Below, one piece after another: positions 19,603 through 27,809 of a DNA stretch of 64,000 bases; position 1 is the first letter of the stretch, and every line of letters starts with the position of its first letter. The position numbers and the translations under genes were made by a program. The DNA is from Corallincola holothuriorum (GTDB lineage: Bacteria; Pseudomonadota; Gammaproteobacteria; Enterobacterales; Neiellaceae), in the NCBI RefSeq assembly GCF_003336225.1, contig NZ_QPID01000005.1, positions 1 through 64,000 of the forward strand, read 5' to 3'. A model generated the notes under the pieces. That model saw only the letters and a list, made by a program, of their open reading frames with translations. It made no database searches and was not told the DNA's origin.

Positions 19603-19995
19603 GTGAAATCTAAAACCCTGACGATGGACATGTTGGCTATTGGGATCTCAACGGCGTGTGCCGTGCATTGCATTTTGTTACCCATGTTAGTGGTGGCGTT
19701 ACCCGCACTGGCTGGCTCAGCCTTAATGGATGAAAAATTTCATCTGATATTGTTACTCGGCATTGTACCTACCAGTGTGATCGCACTGTTTATGGGATGT
19801 CGAAAGCACCGCCACTGGCATCTGTTCGGTTGGGGCGTGGCGGGCTTATTGACGCTCATTCTTGCTGCATTGTTTGGCCACCACCTGCTTGGAGAGCTGG
19901 GTGAAAAAGTGTTGACCTTGGGTGGTTCGTTACTGATCGCTATTGGCCATATTAAGAACTTTCGATACTGCAAAGCGGGTCGCTGTCACGCCTGA
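19603..19995 (+). CDS. MerC-domain inner-membrane protein
   Basis: 130 residues with a GTG start (AAGGA eight bases upstream). About four hydrophobic helices. The CAVHC motif in the first helix is the hallmark of MerC mercury-transport proteins. Outside mer operons such MerC-like proteins often sit beside Zur-controlled genes, and here it follows zur by 29 bases with no mer genes nearby, so a role in zinc or another soft metal is more likely than mercury resistance. The C-terminus is Cys/His containing (CKAGRCHA). Function is inferred. Confidence 0.78.
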   Translation: MKSKTLTMDMLAIGISTACAVHCILLPMLVVALPALAGSALMDEKFHLILLLGIVPTSVIALFMGCRKHRHWHLFGWGVAGLLTLILAALFGHHLLGELGEKVLTLGGSLLIAIGHIKNFRYCKAGRCHA

Positions 19996-20020
19996 ACGAT
20001 CTAGATGTGTGTTCATCCTC

Positions 20021-20710
20021 TCAATCCAGATAGGGCTCAATCTGGTCGATTTGCAGTGTATATGCCGCGGTCGCAGTGTCATTGGTATTTAGTTCAGCGA
20101 TTAAAGTCCCAGAAAACCAGAACACATCGTACAGTGAACTGAGTTGCACACCGTTAGGGTGTTTCACATAGATGATCTGGTTTGGTGGCGGTGGTGGCAC
20201 ATGGATGCAGGCACCGAAGAAGGGGACTAAGAAGAACTCTTTGGTGACCATGGTATCGTCAAAATCCAGTGGTACGACAAACGCCGGAATACGAATAGCT
20301 TGGTTATTCATCGCCTCGATCACTCGGGTGGAAACCAATGCTTGCTCATAGGGGCTATCGCCGACACTGCTGGTGTCGAGTTGCAGCTTACTATCGATCA
20401 GGTCTTCATCCGAGCCATCGGCAATTTCGCCAAGAAACTCTGGCGGGTTAAGCAATGCTTCGAGGTCATCGGCAGGCATTAACTCAATCCACTCAATGGT
20501 GCGGTACGTTTTAGGTGTTTCGTCTGCTGCTTGGTCTTGTGGTACTGGTTCAGTGATAGAACCTGCAATCGCTTGGTTCTTGGTGCTGGCGCTCTCTGGT
20601 TCGCTGCAGGATGTCAAACTGAGGCAAAATATGACAAGCAGGAAAGTGTTGGGGATAAGTATGCGGTTAGGCTGTATGAGATTCACAGTGGACCTTGTTG
20701 AAGAGAACAT
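20021..20710 (-). CDS. DUF3299 lipoprotein
   Basis: 229 residues. The N-terminal hydrophobic stretch ends in the lipobox LTSC, so it is probably lipid anchored; the start may be further in, at MRL-like positions, but the long N-terminus cannot be resolved by eye. The C-terminal ~110 residues show the DUF3299 pattern: a short hydrophobic VPLDFD element, FFLVPFFGACIHVPPPPPNQ and LYDVFWFSGTL. DUF3299 proteins are commonly coded beside ZrgA-like proteins and MacB-type ABC pairs. It is divergent from the ABC genes over a shared Zur-like palindrome. Biochemical function is unknown. Confidence 0.75.
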   Translation of the reverse strand: MFSSTRSTVNLIQPNRILIPNTFLLVIFCLSLTSCSEPESASTKNQAIAGSITEPVPQDQAADETPKTYRTIEWIELMPADDLEALLNPPEFLGEIADGSDEDLIDSKLQLDTSSVGDSPYEQALVSTRVIEAMNNQAIRIPAFVVPLDFDDTMVTKEFFLVPFFGACIHVPPPPPNQIIYVKHPNGVQLSSLYDVFWFSGTLIAELNTNDTATAAYTLQIDQIEPYLD

Positions 20711-20734
20711 AACATAACATGCATCAATATTGAC

Positions 20735-20747
20735 GTTATATCATAAC
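20735..20747. promoter_or_regulatory. Putative Zur box between the DUF3299 and ABC transporter genes
   Basis: GTTAT-ATC-ATAAC is a perfect inverted repeat and matches the core of the Zur palindrome GTTATAATATAAC at 11 of 13 bases. It lies in the 103-base divergent promoter region, 25 bases from the DUF3299 start and 67 from the ABC ATPase start, so one site could control both directions. Confidence 0.5.
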
Positions 20748-20813
20748 GGCTAGAGTGGAACTATCCTGCAAAGGGTTGGGCCAATCATACACCTCGGATT
20801 AGCGAACAAGTCC

Positions 20814-21494
20814 ATGTCGATTGTTATTCACGAATTATTATTTTCGTACCCGGGACAAGCACAAACGCCAGTGCTTAATATTCCACAATGGTCAGCCCAT
20901 GGCGCAGAGCATGTTTTTTTACAGGGGCCATCGGGGTCAGGCAAGACCACCCTTATCAATGTTCTGAACGGTACTTTCCCTGTGACGCAGGGGCAGTTGG
21001 AGATCTGTGGTCAGCGACTGGACAAGATGAGTGCCCGTCAGCGGGATAAGTTTCGAGCTAATCACATCGGCTGCGTGTTTCAGCAGTTTAATCTGGTGCC
21101 TTACTTAAGTGCGCTGGAGAATGTGCGCTTAGCTGCATATTTCGCCAGCAACGGTGGTTCCGGTCAGCTCGCTGAGTCTTTGCTGGATGATTTGGGGATC
21201 CCAACGTCGTTGTGGCATCAAGCTAGCCAGCAGTTAAGCGTGGGACAACAGCAGCGGGTGGCCATTGCCAGAGCTTTGATTAATCGGCCGGCATTGTTGA
21301 TCATGGATGAGCCCACCTCCGCGCTGGACAAGAAAAATCGTGACCAGTTTATGACCTTGCTGATGGCGATGCTAGCGGAGCACCCAACCACCCTGATATT
21401 TGTCAGTCACGAGGATGACCTAGCCAGTCATTTTGTGCGTCATGAATCGATACTCGATATCAATCAAGCCACGGAGGAGCTCTCGTGTTTTTAA
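20814..21494 (+). CDS. ABC transporter ATP-binding protein (MacB/LolD type)
   Basis: 226-residue ATPase with Walker A GPSGSGKTT, Q loop FQQFNLVPYLSALENV, signature LSVGQQQRVAIARAL, Walker B LLIMDEPTSALD and switch histidine FVSHE. Closest in type to the LolD/MacB/FtsE group. It overlaps the permease gene by ten bases, so the two are translationally coupled. The site in a Zur-linked cluster suggests zinc-related envelope work, similar to the Vibrio zrg gene group as I recall it. Confidence 0.88.
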   Translation: MSIVIHELLFSYPGQAQTPVLNIPQWSAHGAEHVFLQGPSGSGKTTLINVLNGTFPVTQGQLEICGQRLDKMSARQRDKFRANHIGCVFQQFNLVPYLSALENVRLAAYFASNGGSGQLAESLLDDLGIPTSLWHQASQQLSVGQQQRVAIARALINRPALLIMDEPTSALDKKNRDQFMTLLMAMLAEHPTTLIFVSHEDDLASHFVRHESILDINQATEELSCF

Positions 21495-22732
21495 GCCTCT
21501 GTTGGAAAAGCTTGTATAGTCGCAAGGGGTCTGTACTGCTGACTGTGTTGGCGTTGACCGTCAGTATTATTGTACTACTGGGGGTTGAGCATATTCGTCA
21601 GCAATCGAAAGAGAGTTTTCGCCAGACTGTTTCCGGCGTGGACCTTATTGTTGGCGCTCGCACCAGCTCTACTAATCTGTTGCTCTATTCGGTCTTTCGG
21701 ATGGGGAACGCGACCAATAATATTGGTTGGTCGACCTATCAGAAGATCACTGAACTGCCTGATATCGCCTGGACGATACCGATCTCTCTGGGGGATTCCC
21801 ATAAGGGCTATCGGGTGATGGGAACGACAACGGATTACTTTACGCATTTTCGGTATGGCCAGCAGCAAAGCTTGAGCTTTTCAGCGGGCGATGGATTCAG
21901 CGACCTGTTCGATGTGGTGTTAGGGGCAGATGTCGCGCGTAAGCTTAATTATCAACTGGGCGACAGCTTGATTTTATCCCATGGCCTCGTGAGCACCCAG
22001 TTCAGTAGTCATGACGATAAACCGTTTACCGTGGTTGGCATCCTGGCACCAACAGGTACACCGGTTGATCAAGCACTGCACGTGAGCTTGGCGGGCATTG
22101 AAGCGATTCATATCAATTGGCAGCAAGGGGTGAAGTTGCCGGTTACCGCGTCTCCTGCTCCGCTTATCGATCCCAACCAGCTGTTGCCGCAAAGTATTAC
22201 TGCGATGATGGTGGGGTTAAATTCGAAGATATCGACGTTCCGGGTGCAACGTGCGATTAATCAGTATCGTGGTGAGGCGCTGACAGCAATTCTGCCCGGT
22301 GTGGCGTTAAGCGAGTTATGGCAGATGATGGCGGTGATGGAAAATACACTGCGTCTTATCTCCGTGCTGATCCTCGTCGCTTCACTGTTGGGCTTAAGTG
22401 CCATGATGCTCGCCTCTATTCGCGAGCGGCAAAGAGAGATCCAAGTGATGCGCTTGATCGGTGCGTCGCCCTGGTTCCTGTTCCGGCTGATACAAGTAGA
22501 GGCGCTGATTATCGTTTTGCTGTCTATGGCACTGGCGGGGGGCGTACTCAGTGCGTCGTTGCTGGTGCTGAACGGTTACCTGAGCACTGAGTATGGCCTG
22601 CATATCAGTGCCAACTTTATCTCTCAGTCGTCATTGAGCATGATGGCGGCTGTCATTGCGGCAACAGTGTTGGTCAGCACCATACCGGCGGTATCCGCCT
22701 ATCACAGGGGGATCAAATCAGCCGGGCAATGA
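21485..22732 (+). CDS. ABC transporter permease, FtsX/MacB family
   Basis: 415 residues from a GTG start overlapping the ATPase gene. One N-terminal membrane helix (~17-36), a large periplasmic domain (~37-280) and three C-terminal helices, the MacB/FtsX layout. The ASIRERQREIQVMRLIGAS segment between the last helices is the family coupling motif. Members of this class (type VII) move lipoproteins or act as mechanotransmitters rather than importing metal directly, so its role in a zinc cluster is not obvious. It is followed by a terminator. Confidence 0.85.
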   Translation: MFLSLCWKSLYSRKGSVLLTVLALTVSIIVLLGVEHIRQQSKESFRQTVSGVDLIVGARTSSTNLLLYSVFRMGNATNNIGWSTYQKITELPDIAWTIPISLGDSHKGYRVMGTTTDYFTHFRYGQQQSLSFSAGDGFSDLFDVVLGADVARKLNYQLGDSLILSHGLVSTQFSSHDDKPFTVVGILAPTGTPVDQALHVSLAGIEAIHINWQQGVKLPVTASPAPLIDPNQLLPQSITAMMVGLNSKISTFRVQRAINQYRGEALTAILPGVALSELWQMMAVMENTLRLISVLILVASLLGLSAMMLASIRERQREIQVMRLIGASPWFLFRLIQVEALIIVLLSMALAGGVLSASLLVLNGYLSTEYGLHISANFISQSSLSMMAAVIAATVLVSTIPAVSAYHRGIKSAGQ

Positions 22733-22819
22733 ATCTGTTTGACGATGCGTGTTCGTTGCTAAGTCTGTTGTTTAGTTACGCCACCGTGTCACCTGAAAAT
22801 AGATTGATGGTTTATGCTC

Positions 22820-22850
22820 AAGCCAGCGCAATTAGGCGCTGGCTTTTTGC
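22820..22850 (+). terminator. Terminator of the ABC transporter genes
   Basis: AGCCAGCGC-AATTA-GGCGCTGGCTTTTT stem with T run, about 90 bases after the permease stop codon. Confidence 0.88.
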
Positions 22851-22883
22851 TTCGATTGCTTGCTGGAACCGACCTCTGCAAAC

Positions 22884-24929
22884 TTAACTATTGCAGTGGC
22901 TTCTTCGTCGAACGCCCGCAGCCATCAGGAGTAGCAGGCCGAACCCAATTGCGCCTCCGCCGCCTGAGGCGGCCTCCTCTAGTTCACCTTCGTTTTCCTC
23001 TTCGGCTTTTGCTGTGACGGTAACGACCACACTGTCGGTTGCACTCAGGGCATCATTATCCGTTACCGTTAAGGTCACGGTGTAGGTTCCTGCGTTGGCG
23101 TAGAGCTGAGACGGGTTGACGCCGACCATGTCGTTAGACCATTGGTAGCTCAAGATCTGCCCATCTGCATCTGCGGAGCCTGCACCATCAAAATAAGCAT
23201 ACTCTCCCTCTTCTATCTGAATATCGTCGCCAGCGTCAGCCACTGGCGGCTGCAGAACGACTGGAGGTGGGGTGACCGCTTTCACCACTTCGTAGCGCCC
23301 GTCGGCAGCAAAGAAAGTGATCTGATACTCACCAAAGCCATCGCCGAAGTGGATTGAATTGCCCCCCTCCTCAACCATTCCGTCGGCATCGTTGTCACCA
23401 TAGTTGTGGCTCCAGTCTGCGTAGATATCGAATTTAAACCGCGGATCTCCGGAGGCATTGGTCGCCTCGTCGCTATTAACCGTGATACGCCAAACATCTG
23501 CAGATACCTGAGTCATCAGGCTCGCGCCCCAATCGTTGGTGACGCCACGGTAATACACGGTTGGGTAGGCGTGATTAGAGCCATCTAAGGCATTTAACAC
23601 CGCGGTGCGGCGGGTTGAATACCAGTTCTTTCCTGAGTTGGTCTCATAGATGCGATAGTTGCTTTGGTTTCCCCAGTAGGCGGGTCGGTCGGCGATGATC
23701 TGATTGTCGCCAGTGGCGTTTGCAATATCGGCTTCGATAAGCTGATGAATAGTCGCTATCCATTGCACCGAGTCACCCTCTACCATCAGCCCGCTATCCG
23801 TCACCAGTGCTTCAATATAGGTTTTATACTCGTCCATGTAGCGGTCAATGGCGAGGATCTTACGCACCAGTAATGGCGCATCGGCAGGCGGTGCGAATAC
23901 CAAGGGATCGCGCTCACCGGAATCACTGACCAGCAACGATGTTCCCAGGGTGTTATCTGTGTCATAGGGGACAAAATGCATCACTTCACTTTCATCAATA
24001 TAGATAAAATAGTTATTACCATTTCCCCAAAAGCCATCCCAATGGCCGAGTACCGCCTCACTGGCTAACCCTTTTAGGAGTAGGGGAATATTGATGTGTT
24101 GCGCAACATAGGCCTCAAACTCTTCGCCTTGCAGGTTGGTAAAGTTCTCCGCTAAGTTAACCAGTTGGGCATGCCCTTCAAGGTATTTTGAGCCTTTGCC
24201 TTTATATTCAAAGCTGGCCTGTTCAAAGTCACCTACGCCGCCCCATTGTGCGTTGATCTTGGAAAAGTGTGCCTTACCCCAGGATTTATGATTTCCCTGC
24301 CATAGAAAGCCGCCGTCGTTGTCTGGCCCAAAGCGTTTATCCAAATACTCCTTACGGTTGACGCTTTCATTCATCCGGTAGATGCCAAAATAGGCGTCAG
24401 CTCGGTCGCCAATGCTGATCACCAAGCGGGCGTAAGTCGAAGAGTGTGCTGTCCAGACACCGAAGTTGTGCATGATCTGGTTAGATAGTGGTTCGCGCAC
24501 ATAGCTTGAGTCATCCTTGAACCGTTTTAGCTTGAGTTTGGTGATGCCTCGTAAGGTCTGGTCATCGACAAACTCATCAAAATCAAGGGTGAAATTGGCT
24601 TGTACATAGTTCCCGTTGTGGTCTTCAGGTAAGACAAAGCTGGTGTTGCCGCTGACCTTAATCCCCAGATTATTTAGCGGGTATTCAATGCCATCCTTTA
24701 CATAGGTTAGATCACCGCTGACCTCCTCGCGGTCGCTGCTGGTCGAGGTTAATAGCAGACGCCACTGTTCTTCAGTGAAGTGTAATTTGACCGTGGGTAG
24801 ATCATTTAGCTCAAACCAGAATTGATGATCCGCGTCGTTTAAGTAGCTAGTGTCATTCAGTGCCTGGCTAGTAAAGCTTAGGAGTAAGCCAAAGAGCAGG
24901 GCGGTTCCCTTTAAAGTATTGAAATACAT
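22884..24929 (-). CDS. Secreted CotH kinase-like protein with PKD domain and GlyGly-CTERM tail
   Basis: 681 residues. Signal peptide 1-23. A CotH domain (~35-440) with LGIKVSGNTS, LKLKRFKDDSS, a lysine/arginine strand and the metal-binding VPYDTDNTLG motif; CotH proteins of Bacillus are atypical secreted protein kinases. A beta-rich module (~455-555, YYRGVTNDWGASLMT...FKFDIYADW) resembles a carbohydrate-binding module. A PKD domain follows (~561-640, VADAGDD...TVTLTVTDND). The C-terminus, GGGG (656-659), a hydrophobic helix and RRR (674-676), is a GlyGly-CTERM signal cut by rhombosortase. Hence it is probably released at the cell surface after type II secretion. Substrate unknown. Confidence 0.82.
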   Translation of the reverse strand: MYFNTLKGTALLFGLLLSFTSQALNDTSYLNDADHQFWFELNDLPTVKLHFTEEQWRLLLTSTSSDREEVSGDLTYVKDGIEYPLNNLGIKVSGNTSFVLPEDHNGNYVQANFTLDFDEFVDDQTLRGITKLKLKRFKDDSSYVREPLSNQIMHNFGVWTAHSSTYARLVISIGDRADAYFGIYRMNESVNRKEYLDKRFGPDNDGGFLWQGNHKSWGKAHFSKINAQWGGVGDFEQASFEYKGKGSKYLEGHAQLVNLAENFTNLQGEEFEAYVAQHINIPLLLKGLASEAVLGHWDGFWGNGNNYFIYIDESEVMHFVPYDTDNTLGTSLLVSDSGERDPLVFAPPADAPLLVRKILAIDRYMDEYKTYIEALVTDSGLMVEGDSVQWIATIHQLIEADIANATGDNQIIADRPAYWGNQSNYRIYETNSGKNWYSTRRTAVLNALDGSNHAYPTVYYRGVTNDWGASLMTQVSADVWRITVNSDEATNASGDPRFKFDIYADWSHNYGDNDADGMVEEGGNSIHFGDGFGEYQITFFAADGRYEVVKAVTPPPVVLQPPVADAGDDIQIEEGEYAYFDGAGSADADGQILSYQWSNDMVGVNPSQLYANAGTYTVTLTVTDNDALSATDSVVVTVTAKAEEENEGELEEAASGGGGAIGFGLLLLMAAGVRRRSHCNS

Positions 24930-25302
24930 CGTCTATCCAAATGTCGGAATAAGTAGTTATTTTTGCTTGTTGGTGTGCCGAGTTAGGTAGAAAGAGACAA
25001 AGGCATCTATCTATTTCCTATGCCATTGAACATACAGTAGTTGTGGTTCACCGACTGTGACTTACTCAAGATTGTTGTGACTTCTACGTGGCCGTGAACC
25101 GTCGACTCATGGCCACTTTATCGTATGCAGAGACAGCTTTGGGATTAGCAACAGGCCTCTGCCTGAGCAGAGTGAGTCACACTTGTCAGATGAAAGAATG
25201 GCCGACGTAGGGGCACAGCGTGCGACGACTTAAATGGGAGCGAATGCGTCTCCAAGCGATAAGTGCAGAGCAAATCCAACAGAGACAGTAACAGAGCTTT
25301 GG
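24930..25302. other. 373-base intergenic region upstream of the CotH gene
   Basis: Holds the likely promoter of the minus-strand CotH gene and the 3' end of the TPR lipoprotein transcript. A weak inverted repeat GTGGCC/GGCCAC (25088-25116) is present. No gene, tRNA or clear terminator was recognised. Confidence 0.5.
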
Positions 25303-26514
25303 TTACTGGTTTAATGCCGCTGTTGTTTGCGTATAGCTGTCCAATTGTTGCAACTTACGGCGGTATTTTTGTTGTATGGCATAACTGCTGCCTAACTCCA
25401 TCGCCACTTCTAAATACTTTTTCGCTTTTTGAGTATGGCCAAGGGCGTAGTAGCTTTTGGCTAAGCCAAAATAGAGATCGTGGATATAGGGAGAGAGTTT
25501 AATGCCTCGCTCGTAATACCGAAGGGCTGTGCGATACTCGCCAGCCTTGAATGCCTGCTCTCCTTGCTCATGATAGTGAAATGGATTGGTTTCAATCACT
25601 TTTTGCAGGCGGGGCTGGATCTCTGCCAGTGCCTCGCTGTCTCCTTGCCGTTCTAGCAAAATGGCTAGGTTGGCGAGTAGTAGTGGATGATCGGCTTGAT
25701 GTGCTAAGCCTGTTCGGTAGGCTTGGTTTGCTTGTGTGAGCTGGCCGGAGCGAGCATATATTACCCCTAGTGTGGCGTAGCCTGAGATAAAGCCTGGATC
25801 TGCAGTCAGTGCCGCTTTGCTTAGCCAGTATGCGCTGTCAAAATCTTTATTCGCTATCGCCTGAGCTGCTCGGTTGTTGTAAAACATCGCCACCACACGT
25901 TCGGTTGATAACGATTTCTGCGGCAGATAGCGAAGGCTGGGGTTGCCGCTAAAGTCGATGGTATGTGCGTTGTCGGTGGCAGCTTCACCAATGCCATAGG
26001 CACTGGGTATGTCGATTTTTACATTAACGTGCTGGCTAACCAGATAGATATCGTCCCTATGCTCCCACAGCTCTGGGAAATCGGGTTGCTGTAAACGCAC
26101 ATCTAACTCCCATGCATCTGCAATGGCTTGGGTCAGCAAAGAGAGTGTCAGGCAATTACCTAAACGTTGCTGATATGCCTCCGAAACGGTTAGTGTCGCT
26201 CGATTGTCATAGCTGAGCATCAGTTCATCTTCTGAGCGTAAAAGATCGACCAGTCGCTCCAGCTTTGTGTGACTTCCTTTACTATGACCACTAAGTTTAG
26301 ATTTAAGGTAGTCTTGCATCTGTGGTGAGATCGTGAAGATTTCGGCCTGCGAAGGGATCGTGGGGCGGTTAACAAAAGCGCTGTCTTGCCATAGCGAATT
26401 TGGAATTTTCGGCTTAACTTGTGAATGTAGGGCAGTATTGGAGCTGCAGCCCGATATACTAGCCAAACATAGCAGAGCTATGACACCCATGAACATTTGA
26501 TGGACAGCGCGCAT
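25303..26514 (-). CDS. Lipoprotein with transglutaminase-like region and TPR repeats
   Basis: About 403 residues from the chosen ATG at 26514 (AAGGA seven bases upstream; a longer frame has no such site). Signal peptide with lipobox SISGC. Residues ~60-190 contain a possible Cys/His/Asp transglutaminase-like core (RLGNCLTLS, SQHVNVKI, TIDFSG). The C-terminal half has at least four tetratricopeptide repeats (NNRAAQAIANKDFDSAYWL, GYATLGVIYARSGQ, GEYRTALRYYERGIKL, GLAKSYYALGHTQKAKKYL). Likely an outer-membrane or periplasmic scaffold. Divergent from the REC-EAL gene with only 58 bases between starts. Function unknown. Confidence 0.75.
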   Translation of the reverse strand: MRAVHQMFMGVIALLCLASISGCSSNTALHSQVKPKIPNSLWQDSAFVNRPTIPSQAEIFTISPQMQDYLKSKLSGHSKGSHTKLERLVDLLRSEDELMLSYDNRATLTVSEAYQQRLGNCLTLSLLTQAIADAWELDVRLQQPDFPELWEHRDDIYLVSQHVNVKIDIPSAYGIGEAATDNAHTIDFSGNPSLRYLPQKSLSTERVVAMFYNNRAAQAIANKDFDSAYWLSKAALTADPGFISGYATLGVIYARSGQLTQANQAYRTGLAHQADHPLLLANLAILLERQGDSEALAEIQPRLQKVIETNPFHYHEQGEQAFKAGEYRTALRYYERGIKLSPYIHDLYFGLAKSYYALGHTQKAKKYLEVAMELGSSYAIQQKYRRKLQQLDSYTQTTAALNQ

Positions 26515-26572
26515 CGCATATTCCTTTGAAAGGATCTTGTTGATAAGTATAGCGCTGCTTTTTGGGGAAAGG

Positions 26573-27769
26573 ATGACCGTAGAAGAGAGAGACAAGATCC
26601 GTGAACTGCGGATTTTGCTGGTGGAAGATCAACCTGTGCCGCGGCAACTGCTGTTGCAGCTGCTGGAGCGACTTGGAGTAGAGCAATCTTGGCAGGCTGA
26701 GGATGGTAAGCAAGCTTTGCAGCTGCTGTCTGAGGGGATCCTGTTCGATATCATTCTGTGTGATCTGCAGATGCCAAACATGGATGGGCTAGAGTTTATT
26801 CGCCATCTGGGCCAACGCAGTTTTCATGGCGGGCTTATTTTGGTCAGCGCTGAATCCGATATGCTGCTGCATTCCGCCGAGGCGATGGCGACCGAGTATG
26901 GCTTAAAGGTTTTTGGTACCTTGGCCAAGCCAGTGCAACCTTCGCAACTGGTGCCTATGTTGACTCATCAATCTAGTGCTGAATCTCTAACTGATAACGA
27001 ACTGCCTATCGCACTGCATGAGGTGATGGAAGGGTTGGAACAGGGAGAGTTTAATGCCGTGTTTCAGCCGAAAGTGCGTTTCGATAATCGGCAGTGGATC
27101 GGTGTTGAAAGTCTAGTGCGTTGGTACCACCCATCGCGCGGCGTGATCACGCCTGGTTTCTTTTTGCCCCTGCTCGAACGGGCGGGAGAGATCGAGTTAC
27201 TGAGTGAAGTGATGTTAAGTGCGTCGCTGGCTCAATCTCGCCAATTTATCAAACAGGGGCAAGAGGTCACGGTGGCCGTCAACTTGCCGCCTAACTCTAT
27301 GACTGACACCAAGTTTTGCGATCGTTTTATGCGTTTGCTTAAGCGCTATCAGGTACCGCCTGAACTATGCATGATCGAATTGACCGAGTGTGAGTTGACG
27401 GCCGATCTAGGCCCTATGATTGAAACGCTGGCACGCTTACGTATGAACGGTGTGCAACTGGCGATTGATGATTTTGGTACTGGCTACTCGTCATTGGAAA
27501 AGCTTGGCCAGATCCCATTTACAGAGCTTAAAATTGATCAGAGTTTTGTTCGTGATGCGGCACGTAAGCCAAAGTTGCGGGCTATCGTTGAGGCGAGTCT
27601 CGATGTGGCGAAAAAGCTTGGCCTGTCGACTGTTGCCGAAGGGGTAGAAGATGCCGCAGGTTGGCAGTTATTAAGAGAATTAGGTTGTGACTATTGTCAG
27701 GGGTATTATGCCGCCGAACCTATGATGAGTGCGGATCTTGATGCCTGGCAGCAGCAATGGGCCGTTTAG
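26573..27769 (+). CDS. Response regulator with EAL (c-di-GMP phosphodiesterase) output domain
   Basis: About 398 residues. REC domain ~10-130 with acidic pocket E18/D19, phospho-acceptor D64 in CDLQMPNMDG, the Ser in VSAES and Lys in LAKP. EAL domain ~150-395: the EAL motif reads ESL (GVESLVRWYHP), with NLPP, ELTECEL, IDDFGTGYSSL, KIDQSFV and AEGVED all present, so hydrolysis of c-di-GMP to pGpG is likely. ATG at 26573 has GGGGAAAGG upstream; a TTG at 26537 is possible. Cytoplasmic. It is 40 bases before csrD and may share its transcript; the cognate histidine kinase is not in the window. Confidence 0.88.
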   Translation: MTVEERDKIRELRILLVEDQPVPRQLLLQLLERLGVEQSWQAEDGKQALQLLSEGILFDIILCDLQMPNMDGLEFIRHLGQRSFHGGLILVSAESDMLLHSAEAMATEYGLKVFGTLAKPVQPSQLVPMLTHQSSAESLTDNELPIALHEVMEGLEQGEFNAVFQPKVRFDNRQWIGVESLVRWYHPSRGVITPGFFLPLLERAGEIELLSEVMLSASLAQSRQFIKQGQEVTVAVNLPPNSMTDTKFCDRFMRLLKRYQVPPELCMIELTECELTADLGPMIETLARLRMNGVQLAIDDFGTGYSSLEKLGQIPFTELKIDQSFVRDAARKPKLRAIVEASLDVAKKLGLSTVAEGVEDAAGWQLLRELGCDYCQGYYAAEPMMSADLDAWQQQWAV

Positions 27770-27809
27770 TTATCGATAGTCACTGGTTGATTAACGTAAA
27801 GGAATACCT

